Positions 34,471-41,412 of a DNA stretch of 64,000 nt are shown in pieces. Under the pieces are notes generated by a model. It saw only the letters and a program-made list of their open reading frames with translations. It was not told where the DNA came from and did no database searches. The translations under genes and the position numbers were made by a program. Source of the DNA: Roseivirga echinicomitans (lineage in GTDB: Bacteria > Bacteroidota > Bacteroidia > Cytophagales > Cyclobacteriaceae); contig NZ_LRDB01000050.1 of assembly GCF_001592935.1 (NCBI RefSeq), positions 248,001 to 312,000 on the forward strand. The letters run 5' to 3'. The stretch's first letter is position 1. Every line of letters starts with the position of its first letter.

Positions 34471-34899
34471 ATGCTCAATATGAATAATACAACCCTTAAA
34501 AAATTCAAAGATTACTTTGCCCAAATGGAGTTCGATAACGATACTATTTTAGAAGCCATCTATTCAAAAAACGTAGTATTTAAAGACCCCATTCACGAAA
34601 TAAATGGAATTGAAAAACTCAGTGAGTACTTCAAGAAATTAAATGATAATCTAACTGAAGGTTCATTTCAATTTATAGATGAATCTACCATTGATAATAA
34701 GGCCTATTTGAGTTGGGAAATGCACCTTAAATTAAAAAGACCTAATAAAAGCGTTAAAGCATCTGGGATTTCCGTACTGACAATTGAAGAAAAGATAATT
34801 AGCCAAAGAGATTACTTTGACGCAGGAGAATTATTCTATGAAAACATTCCTGTTTTAGGAGGTGTAATCCGTTTCTTAAAAAAGAAATTAGCGGACTAA
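34471..34899 (+). CDS. SnoaL-like (NTF2 fold) protein
   Basis: A 142-aa protein with the NTF2/SnoaL-like cone fold: TLKKFKDYFAQMEFDND, YSKNVVFKDPIHEINGIEKL, EYFKKLNDNL, then four strands ending EEKIISQRDYFDAGELFYE. The pattern is typical of ketosteroid-isomerase-like polyketide or steroid enzymes, but the active-site residues vary and the substrate cannot be predicted. A second ATG at 34480 is also possible. Confidence 0.8.
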   Translation: MLNMNNTTLKKFKDYFAQMEFDNDTILEAIYSKNVVFKDPIHEINGIEKLSEYFKKLNDNLTEGSFQFIDESTIDNKAYLSWEMHLKLKRPNKSVKASGISVLTIEEKIISQRDYFDAGELFYENIPVLGGVIRFLKKKLAD

Positions 34900-34946
34900 T
34901 CAATATTAGCGCCTATTTTTAAAGGTTATAAATACCAACCCTCCCT

Positions 34947-35196
34947 CTGGTCTTCGCGTCTCGCTGAGACCCCATCTAATATTAAAAACAGAAATGTAAT
35001 TAGCCCTTACAATCTAAGTAACCACCCCCACTACTGAAATCTAATCAGCTTTGTCTTTTTTCCGCCCTTGTTGGTGTTCTTCACCAACAAGCCGCCCCAC
35101 TAATCTTCGTTTGCAACGAGGATTTAAGCCCACCCCTAATAATTAAAATGTAATCAGCTTTGTCTTTTAGTCTTAGCGAGACGCTAAGACTAGTGA
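34947..35196. mobile_element. Element A, copy 3, with inserted B and C palindromes
   Basis: Begins GGTCTTCGCGTCTCGCTGAG and ends AGTCTTAGCGAGACGCTAAG. Between the ends lie a C hairpin (35067-35091, CTTGTTGGTG...CACCAACAAG) and a B hairpin (35102-35124), so this is a composite of three palindrome families. It accounts for most of the gene-free space after the SnoaL-like gene. Confidence 0.8.
35067..35091. repeat. Palindrome C, copy 1
   Basis: CTTGTTGGTG-TTCTT-CACCAACAAG, flanked by CCGCC and GCCGCC. Perfect 10-bp stem. Confidence 0.9.
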
Positions 35197-35211
35197 GGCG
35201 ACTGAGTGTTA

Positions 35212-35271
35212 TAGCCTATAAAATGGTTGAAACCATTGATCTAAACGTTCATTCCTATAGCCCACGGTTTA
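35212..35271 (+). repeat. Block D, truncated copy 3
   Basis: The first 60 bases of block D (TAGCCTATAAAATGG ... AGCCCACGGTTTA) are present, then the sequence switches abruptly to the Crp/Fnr remnant in the middle of the CACGGTTTAAACCGTG palindrome. Confidence 0.88.
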
Positions 35272-35357
35272 ATACCTCATCATCAAATTTCCAGTTATCT
35301 GGGTATGAAACCACAACCTTGAGTAGAATTCGAAAAAGATGATTAGACCAGAAAAAA
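35269..35357 (+). pseudogene. 3' remnant of a Crp/Fnr-family regulator gene
   Basis: Translation gives IPHHQISSYLGMKPQP, then after a frame disruption RIRKR and LDQKK. This matches the end of the intact regulator at 38817-39398 (VPHHQVASYLGIKPQSLSRI, ending LDQKK). The 5' part of the gene has been replaced by block D. Like the intact gene, the remnant sits directly before a conserved promoter and a single-gene target. Confidence 0.8.
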
Positions 35358-35404
35358 TAACGTCCACATTAACTTTAGTGAATGTTTAAAAAACTTATGC
35401 CAAT

Positions 35405-35412
35405 TACTTTTG
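35405..35412 (+). promoter_or_regulatory. -7 element TACTTTTG of the esterase gene
   Basis: TACTTTTG fits TAnnTTTG, 9 bases before the ATG at 35422. The preceding text CATTAACTTTAGTGAATG, then AAAAAACTTATGCC, is closely similar to the promoter at 39505-39557, which also follows a Crp/Fnr gene. Confidence 0.55.
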
Positions 35413-35421
35413 TAAGTATTA

Positions 35422-36438
35422 ATGAAAAAAGTAATTCAGAAAATTATTCGATTTTTTATTTTATTACTAATCACTTTATCAATGAGTCTAGGTTCCTCCA
35501 ATCAGGCAAGGGCACAACAAATGATAGATTCTTCTCAAATCTATATTCATGCTGAAAAAGAAAGTTTCAAATCTCAGTTTATTCAAAAAGCAGCCGCCAT
35601 TTTTGGCGCAAAAAACATTCTTGAGAAAAAAATCAGTAAGAATAAGGTAGATCAAAAGCCTGCCAAGTTATCCAAATCAATAAAAAAGAATTTGGATGTA
35701 ACTGAAACTACAAAAAAAGGAAGACAGACTTGGACCTTGAAGCCAAGAAATAAAGCATCTGAAAAGGTTATTCTCTATTTGCATGGTGGAGCGTATTATT
35801 GGAATATCTCCAAATACAATTGGTCGTTTGCAGAAAGGTTAATGCAGGAAACGAATGCAACTGTAGTAATACCCGATTACCCCTTAGCGCCTGACGCTAC
35901 TTGCGATCAGGTGTATGAATTCGTATATGAAATCTATGAAGAACTAATTGCAAGACATAGTACGGAAAATATAATTCTAATGGGAGAATCAGCAGGCGGA
36001 GGCTTGGCATTAGGGTTTTCAATGTTTCTGCGCGAAGAGAAAAAGCATCAACCTTCACAATTAATATTACTCGCTCCATGGTTAGATGTATCCATGAGCA
36101 ATCAAGATATTTTGGCCGTTGATGAAAAGGATAAAATACTAGGCATAAAAGGGCTTCAAATGGCCGGGATAGGATACGCAGGTCAAACGAAACTGGATAA
36201 TTATAAAGTAAGCCCCATCTATGGTGACCTAGCAGACTTACCACAACTTTCAATTTTTGTCGGAACGCATGATTTACTTTTAGCAGATGCTAGGAAATTA
36301 AAAGAGAATGCTAAAACCTCTGGTGTTTCTATAAATTACTTTGAGTACCCTAAGATGTTTCATGTCTGGATTCTATTAAATAAATTAAAAGAAGCTCAAG
36401 TCGCAACCGCACAAATCATATCACTAATTAATGATTGA
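35422..36438 (+). CDS. Exported alpha/beta hydrolase (acetyl-esterase/HSL type)
   Basis: A 338-aa protein with an N-terminal signal segment ending ARAQ. It is an HSL-family esterase: oxyanion-hole motif LYLHGGAYYWN, nucleophile GESAGGGLALGF, acid in FVGTHDLLLADARK, and histidine in KMFHVWILL. Likely substrates are short-chain acyl esters. It is followed 63 bases later by a methyltransferase gene and is preceded by the Crp/Fnr remnant, so it was probably the target of that lost regulator. Confidence 0.9.
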   Translation: MKKVIQKIIRFFILLLITLSMSLGSSNQARAQQMIDSSQIYIHAEKESFKSQFIQKAAAIFGAKNILEKKISKNKVDQKPAKLSKSIKKNLDVTETTKKGRQTWTLKPRNKASEKVILYLHGGAYYWNISKYNWSFAERLMQETNATVVIPDYPLAPDATCDQVYEFVYEIYEELIARHSTENIILMGESAGGGLALGFSMFLREEKKHQPSQLILLAPWLDVSMSNQDILAVDEKDKILGIKGLQMAGIGYAGQTKLDNYKVSPIYGDLADLPQLSIFVGTHDLLLADARKLKENAKTSGVSINYFEYPKMFHVWILLNKLKEAQVATAQIISLIND

Positions 36439-36500
36439 AACTAAAATAGATGCTAATAATACAAAAGCAGCATTAACAAAACTGGCTAGACTAAATAAAA

Positions 36501-37160
36501 ATGACACAAAGAATGAATAAGTCGAAAGAATTCTGGGATATGGCTTCAAAAAATTATGATAAAACAGAAGAGCGTTTTGAATACATTCACACTAAGTCCA
36601 GGGAAAAAACTAAAAAATTTCTTAAGAGCGGTAATATTGTTTTGGACTATGGTTGTGGCACTGGTACAACATCCTGTGAACTCGCCAATCAAGTCAAAGA
36701 GATTCATGCTATAGATATCTCATCAAAAATGATTGAAATTGCAAAAGAGAAAGCATTCTTCAATAAAGTTGAAAATGTAAATTTCAAACAAACAGATATC
36801 TTTGATAAACGTTTCGGCAAGGAATCATTTGATACAATTCTAGCTTTCAACATGTTGCACACTGTTCCTACCCCCCAGGTTGTTATGCAGAGAATACATG
36901 AATTATTAAAACCTGACGGCTTATTTATATCTATAACCCCTTGCTTACGGGATAAAATGTCTTTTTTAGTTAGAACTCAGATTCTACTTGTTCAAGTATT
37001 GTGTAAAATCGGAATAATTCCCATAGCTATCAGAAGACATAAAAGTTCTGAATTAGATAATTTAATGGCAAATGGAAATTTTCATACCATTCACACAGAA
37101 AAAATATTTAAAGGAGCTACCAGTTATTTTATGGTAGCAAAGAAGACGGTTGAGATATGA
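36501..37160 (+). CDS. Class I SAM-dependent methyltransferase
   Basis: A 219-aa cytosolic enzyme with an intact SAM site: IVLDYGCGTGTTSCELA (motif I), IHAIDISSKMIEIAKEKA (acidic loop), FDTILAFNMLHTVPTP and LLKPDGLFISITP. The substrate is unknown; the overall layout resembles UbiE/ArsM-type small-molecule methyltransferases. A second ATG at 36513 (MNKSKEFWDMA) may be the true start. It probably shares a transcript with the esterase gene. Confidence 0.85.
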   Translation: MTQRMNKSKEFWDMASKNYDKTEERFEYIHTKSREKTKKFLKSGNIVLDYGCGTGTTSCELANQVKEIHAIDISSKMIEIAKEKAFFNKVENVNFKQTDIFDKRFGKESFDTILAFNMLHTVPTPQVVMQRIHELLKPDGLFISITPCLRDKMSFLVRTQILLVQVLCKIGIIPIAIRRHKSSELDNLMANGNFHTIHTEKIFKGATSYFMVAKKTVEI

Positions 37161-37210
37161 AAAAATTATCAAAAAATCAGTCACCGAAAGGTATTTGGGT
37201 TTGCTCGTTC

Positions 37211-37241
37211 TGGTCTTAGCGAAAAACTAAGACTAGCGGGG
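37211..37241. repeat. Element A, collapsed copy 4
   Basis: TGGTCTTAGCG-AAAAA-CTAAGACTAG forms one hairpin from the left half of the first palindrome and the right half of the second, as if the inside had been deleted. Confidence 0.75.
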
Positions 37242-37318
37242 TGAGTATTCTCAATAGGCTTAAAAACTCACAAATCATAGTGCGCGTCACATAACGTTAG
37301 CAAACATATAAAACCAAG

Positions 37319-38248
37319 ATGAATAAATTTTTATCGATTTTCTTAATCTTAGTAACCTTTTTTAGTTGTAAAAACAACACTATTTCATACTTTGATCAAG
37401 AACCTCCTTCTACAATTCCTAAGTTATTTGCACCATCAATTGTTAATACTGCCAATATCGAACTTAATGTGGTTTTTAATTATGACAATACAGAAATGTT
37501 CTTTTCAAGAATTGTGGACAACAGCTTTGTTATTCACCATTCTGAATTAATTAATGGCAAGTGGTCTGATATTAAACCCATTAAAATGTATGACGATAAT
37601 GTCTTAGTTTCAGTTGCTTGTGACCCCACAATTACCAAAGATGGAAAGACAATATATTTTCTCGGTGTAGACCCTAAGCTTTATAAAAATGATGTTACTC
37701 GAGAAGAACTTTACGCGATACCACCAGATATTTATGAAAGTAAAAAAGTGGACGGTAAATGGGAATTAGCCTCTAAAGTGGATTTTTTGGTTTCCACCGA
37801 ATATTTAGAAACATATCCTGTTGTTACAGCGGATGGGAGTTTATATTTCCGCTCAAATAGACCAAGTGCTACAGGAGGAATGAACACTTATCGTGCACAA
37901 TATTTAGGAAATGAAAAATTTGAAACACCTGTTATTATAGACACTAAGACAGAGAAAAAGGAACTAATAACTTATGTTTCACCAGATGAACGATATGCCA
38001 TTACTAACGGACAAGGTAAATTTCAAATGACGTTTAATGATAATGGTGAATGGACAAAACCGAAAGAAATACCATTAAAATATGAAAGCAACTGGCGCTA
38101 TTATTGTCCATATATGTCTTCTGACGGGAAATATTTCATCTACTCCAGAAGATATAATAACCCTAAAAAAAAGGGATGGGCAGGTGTTGAAAAAGGGGAA
38201 GTTTATTGGGTAAACGCTGATGTACTCTTCAATACAAAAATAGAATAA
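37319..38248 (+). CDS. TolB-like/PD40-type lipoprotein
   Basis: A 309-aa protein with a lipoprotein signal (FLILVTFFSCKNN, Cys17). The mature part is a beta-propeller made of PD40/WD40-like blades: YDNTEMFFSRIVDN, ITKDGKTIYFLGVD, VTADGSLYFRSNRPSATGG, SSDGKYFIYSRRYN. Such proteins bind partners or glycans at the cell surface. It is a single gene in a well-defined cassette that starts at GTTAGCAAA (37296) and ends at TTTGCTAAC (38253-38261). Confidence 0.82.
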   Translation: MNKFLSIFLILVTFFSCKNNTISYFDQEPPSTIPKLFAPSIVNTANIELNVVFNYDNTEMFFSRIVDNSFVIHHSELINGKWSDIKPIKMYDDNVLVSVACDPTITKDGKTIYFLGVDPKLYKNDVTREELYAIPPDIYESKKVDGKWELASKVDFLVSTEYLETYPVVTADGSLYFRSNRPSATGGMNTYRAQYLGNEKFETPVIIDTKTEKKELITYVSPDERYAITNGQGKFQMTFNDNGEWTKPKEIPLKYESNWRYYCPYMSSDGKYFIYSRRYNNPKKKGWAGVEKGEVYWVNADVLFNTKIE

Positions 38249-38252
38249 AACA

Positions 38253-38330
38253 TTTGCTAACAATGGTCAGCGCAAAACCGAAAGGTTCGTGAGAAAAAAC
38301 CCGTTACAACTCATACACAAACCGTTATAA
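38253..38330 (+). repeat. attC-like site of the propeller-lipoprotein cassette
   Basis: Starts TTTGCTAAC, the reverse complement of the unit's left core GTTAGCAAA at 37296, and ends GTTATAA (38324-38330). It shares ACCGAAAGGTT-GTG and CATACACAAACCGTT words with the site at 30384. The arms pair poorly here, so the site may be recombined or decayed. Confidence 0.55.
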
Positions 38331-38348
38331 ACAATTAAATTCTCCACC

Positions 38349-38636
38349 ATGATCTTACAAATGATAAAATTGAAATCCAATCTTCCTGAAGAAGAATTAT
38401 TGAAAAGAGCAAAGGAAAGAGAACCTCAGTTTCAAGCTATCCCAGGGCTCCTTCAAAAATACTATGTAAAGACTGATCAATCTGGTGAATATGGAGGCAT
38501 TTATGTTTGGGATTCTCCAGAATCACTGCAATCCTATCGACAATCTGATTTAGCCAAAAGTATTCCTGAAGCCTATGAGATTAATGAAGCTCCAACTATT
38601 GAAATAATGGATATTCTTTTTCAACTAAGAGAATGA
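38349..38636 (+). CDS. YdhR/ABM-like monooxygenase-fold protein
   Basis: A 95-aa ferredoxin-fold protein: MILQMIKLKSNLPEEELLK, REPQFQAIPGLLQKYYV, GGIYVWDSPESLQSYRQS. This is the dimeric alpha-beta barrel pattern of YdhR-like and antibiotic-monooxygenase families. No cofactor motif exists in these families, so the substrate cannot be told. Single gene between two attC-like segments. Confidence 0.8.
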   Translation: MILQMIKLKSNLPEEELLKRAKEREPQFQAIPGLLQKYYVKTDQSGEYGGIYVWDSPESLQSYRQSDLAKSIPEAYEINEAPTIEIMDILFQLRE

Positions 38637-38687
38637 AAAAATTAGTATCGAATAGCAGAACTCAATTGTTACATACGGAATTCCGCC

Positions 38688-38712
38688 CTTGTTGGTGTTT
38701 TTCACCAACAAG
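38688..38712. repeat. Palindrome C, copy 2
   Basis: CTTGTTGGTG-TTTTT-CACCAACAAG with CCGCC before and CCACC after. Confidence 0.9.
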
Positions 38713-38736
38713 CCACCTAGAGGTGAAAACACCAAC

Positions 38737-38796
38737 ACCATTAGATAATTGTCTCTAAACGACTAACTTTAAAGTGAGCGTTAGCCAATGTTGTGC
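38737..38796 (+). repeat. attC-like right half before the Crp/Fnr gene
   Basis: Starts ACCATTAGATAATTG and contains ACTTTAAAGTGAGCGTTAGC, ending in the R'-like GTTGTGC (38790-38796). Confidence 0.55.
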
Positions 38797-38816
38797 GTAA
38801 TTAAAAACATGATTGA

Positions 38817-39398
38817 GTGGGTTTAAAAGAAAAAATTAGAACAATGATCAGTAAATTCAAAATACTGAACAAAGAAGAAATTGAAACCCTTGTTGAAAAG
38901 ACTATTGTACATGAGTTTAAAAAAGGGACACTGTTGTTAAGAGAAGGACAAGTTCCAACAAAGTGCTTCATGGTAGTTGAGGGTTGTGTTAGAGAGTATA
39001 TAATAAAAGATGGAGAAGAAAAATCTACGGCTTTCTTTATGGAAGGCGATACATTTACACCTCATTCCATTGACAGTAAACCCTCCAAATATTATTGGGA
39101 ATGTACAGAGGATTGTATTTTAACCGTTAGTAATAAGAGTTATGAAGAAGAGGTACGTGCCTTACTTCCTCGACTTAATGATGTATTTCAAGAAATTGCT
39201 ATCGATAAGTTAAACAAATCAAAAGAGGAATGGAATCATTTTATTTCTTCGTCACCAGAAGAAAGGTACCTGAATTTACTTGAAACAAAATCTCACCTCC
39301 TAGAGAGAGTCCCCCACCACCAGGTAGCTAGTTACCTTGGAATTAAACCACAATCATTAAGTAGAATTCGTAAAAGAATCTTAGACCAGAAAAAGTAG
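38817..39398 (+). CDS. Crp/Fnr-family transcriptional regulator
   Basis: A 193-aa protein. Residues 20-120 form a cyclic-nucleotide-binding-like beta barrel (FKKGTLLLREGQVPTKCFMV, VEGCVREYIIKDGEE). The C-terminal HTH reads HQVASYLGIKPQSLSRIRKR. The cNMP-binding arginine/glutamate set is not intact, so the effector may differ. The start is GTG at 38817 or ATG at 38844. It is followed by a promoter with an inverted repeat and a lipoprotein-oxidoreductase pair that it may control. Confidence 0.9.
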   Translation: MGLKEKIRTMISKFKILNKEEIETLVEKTIVHEFKKGTLLLREGQVPTKCFMVVEGCVREYIIKDGEEKSTAFFMEGDTFTPHSIDSKPSKYYWECTEDCILTVSNKSYEEEVRALLPRLNDVFQEIAIDKLNKSKEEWNHFISSSPEERYLNLLETKSHLLERVPHHQVASYLGIKPQSLSRIRKRILDQKK

Positions 39399-39549
39399 TC
39401 CGCAAATGATTCTTGGTTGACTTTCGAAAGCCTCCTTGGTATAATCAAAGATATCCTTTTCATTGATTCGGAAATCTAATCTCGTCCGTGAAACTGAGAA
39501 GAAACAATGCCCATTAACTTAAGTGAATGTGTAAAAAATTCATACCACT

Positions 39550-39557
39550 TAATTTTG
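39550..39557 (+). promoter_or_regulatory. -7 element TAATTTTG with upstream inverted repeat
   Basis: TAATTTTG fits TAnnTTTG. Upstream, TTAAGTG and CACTTAA (within 39515-39552) are a 7-bp inverted repeat that could be the operator of the Crp/Fnr protein encoded just before. The whole block resembles 35370-35412. Confidence 0.5.
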
Positions 39558-39589
39558 CTGTATAAACATCAGAATTAAGACAATGAAGT

Positions 39590-40306
39590 ATGAGAAAAGT
39601 TAAGATCTACCGGCACAAGCTATCAATATTGTCGGTTTACACTACTATTCTGGTAATTGCTTCCTTAACATTTTCAAGTTGTTCAACACACCATGCGGTT
39701 CGATTAAGAAATAAGAATAATAAAGAATCGAGTGCTTTTCAATGGAAGGATATTAAAACAAGTCGAGATAGTGAAGATGAAAAATGGACTATCTATTCCC
39801 GAAACATCAAAGGAACCAATTACTCAGAATATAAGATTGAAGGAGAAATAAAGGCATCATCAAAAGCATGTATTGCAGCCTTTAAACAGGACATTCATAC
39901 TCAAGCCGCTGATTTGAAAAACAAGAAATATCCAACTTATGAAATCGTCAGTGAGTCAAATGACAGTCTCTTAACCTACGTCATTCACAATGAACCTCTC
40001 CCATTGAAAGACACTGAAATGAGTGTCATGTACGTCTTTTCCAATAATGAAGGCGGAACCACAGGAGTAACATGGCATGAAGCATGGGAGGTGAATCCAG
40101 TTCCTCCTTTTAAAAAACTAAGCCGAGTGGAGACGTTCAGAGGCTCTTGGGGTTTCGCCCCCACATCTAGTTATGCTACCCAAGCAGTTAACAGCGTACA
40201 ATTTGACCCGAAAGGAATGCCCTTATGGCTGATTAAACCAATGGTAATCAAGTTTTTAAAAAGCGGATTGAAAAACGTTAGAGTGGAAACCACCAAAAAA
40301 ACATGA
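39590..40306 (+). CDS. START/SRPBCC-like lipoprotein
   Basis: A 238-aa protein with a lipoprotein signal (ILVIASLTFSSCSTHHA). The mature part has the START-like layout: FQWKDIKTSRDSEDEKWTIY, YSEYKIEGEIKASSKACIAA, then strands with YVIHNEPLPLKDTEMSVMY and a C-terminal helix. The family binds lipids or hydrophobic ligands. Its stop overlaps the start of the next gene (ATGA), so the two form an operon under the promoter at 39550. Confidence 0.75.
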   Translation: MRKVKIYRHKLSILSVYTTILVIASLTFSSCSTHHAVRLRNKNNKESSAFQWKDIKTSRDSEDEKWTIYSRNIKGTNYSEYKIEGEIKASSKACIAAFKQDIHTQAADLKNKKYPTYEIVSESNDSLLTYVIHNEPLPLKDTEMSVMYVFSNNEGGTTGVTWHEAWEVNPVPPFKKLSRVETFRGSWGFAPTSSYATQAVNSVQFDPKGMPLWLIKPMVIKFLKSGLKNVRVETTKKT

Positions 40307-41277
40307 AGGCTGTAATTTGCACAAAATATGGACCACCTGAAGTACTACAAATTCAAGAAGTAGAAAAACCTGTCCCAAAGGATAATGAAGTACTCGTGAA
40401 AGTTTATGCTAGCACAGTAAGTGCCGCTGATTATAAAGTGAGGAGCTTCGATCTTCCAACCTCTATTTGGCTCCCCGCTCGATTATTATTGGGGCTTAGA
40501 AAGCCTAGAAAATGTATTTTAGGAATGGAATTATCAGGTGTTATTGAATCTGTTGGTAAAAATGTAAAGTCATTTAAGGTTGGAGATCAAGTTTTCGCAG
40601 CTACCCTACAAACATTTGGCGCTTATGCAGAATACATATGTTTACCTAAAGACGGACCAATTGCTTTAATCCCAATTAATATTAGCTTTAAAGAAGCTGC
40701 GGCTATACCTATCGGTGCTCGAACCGCATTTCATTATCTCAAAACAATAGGTCAAATTAATATAGGTCAAAAAGTGCTTATATATGGAGCTTCGGGAAGT
40801 GTAGGTACCTATGCCGTACAATTGGCCAAATATTTTGGCGCAAAAGTTACCGCCATTTGTAGCACGGCTAATATGAGTCTGGTAAAAAGCCTGGGTGCTG
40901 ATGAAGTGATTGATTATACGAGACAGGATTATATTAAACAATTAAAAAAGTACGATATCATATTTGTTACCGTAGATAAACTCCCCTTTAGTATATGTAA
41001 AAAGGCTCTGGACTATAAAGGGACTTATTTAAATGTGGGTAGACCCTTAAAAAACCTTGCTATGCTGTGGGCTTCCTTAGCAAGTAGTAAAAAAATTATT
41101 GTGGGTGAAAACTCTCCAGAGAATTCAGAAGTGCTTAATATTTTGAAAAAAATTGTAGAAGAAGGACAACTTAAAGCGGTTATTGATAGAAGCTACCATT
41201 TGGATCAGATCGTGGAAGCACATCAATACGCTGACCAAGGACATAAAAAAGGGAATTTGGTAATTACTGTAAATTGA
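40303..41277 (+). CDS. MDR-superfamily NAD(P)H-dependent oxidoreductase
   Basis: A 324-aa medium-chain dehydrogenase/reductase of the quinone-oxidoreductase type. Visible: MKAVICTKYGPPEVLQIQEV, GMELSGVIESVGKNVKSF, the Rossmann motif VLIYGASGSVGTYAVQLAKY, and VIDYTRQDYI. The zinc ligands of alcohol dehydrogenases are absent. Co-translated with the lipoprotein gene. Confidence 0.92.
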   Translation: MKAVICTKYGPPEVLQIQEVEKPVPKDNEVLVKVYASTVSAADYKVRSFDLPTSIWLPARLLLGLRKPRKCILGMELSGVIESVGKNVKSFKVGDQVFAATLQTFGAYAEYICLPKDGPIALIPINISFKEAAAIPIGARTAFHYLKTIGQINIGQKVLIYGASGSVGTYAVQLAKYFGAKVTAICSTANMSLVKSLGADEVIDYTRQDYIKQLKKYDIIFVTVDKLPFSICKKALDYKGTYLNVGRPLKNLAMLWASLASSKKIIVGENSPENSEVLNILKKIVEEGQLKAVIDRSYHLDQIVEAHQYADQGHKKGNLVITVN

Positions 41278-41284
41278 TAAAACG

Positions 41285-41400
41285 TGTGGTAGCACTGTAT
41301 ATAGCTAATAGGGCGTATCTTGGTTAACGAAAGTTTAAGGCTATTTACCAACACTGCCAAATTAAAAATTTGGCTTTTACAATGGATAAGGTAAAACAAA
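41285..41400 (+). repeat. attC-like left-half remnant
   Basis: Contains CACTGTATATAGCTAATA, GGTTAACGAAAGTTT and CAAATTAAAAATTTGGCTTT, which follow the same order as words inside the site at 30384-30579. No matching cores were found, so it is read as a decayed site. Confidence 0.4.
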
Positions 41401-41412
41401 ACAACAACTCGC

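Noticed and set aside
35160-35342. 60-aa plus-strand ORF ending SRIRKR
   Set aside because: It is a chance fusion of element A, block D and the Crp/Fnr remnant in one frame.
36431-36520. 29-codon ORF between the esterase and methyltransferase genes
   Set aside because: It overlaps both neighbours, has no distinct ribosome-binding site and no recognisable content.
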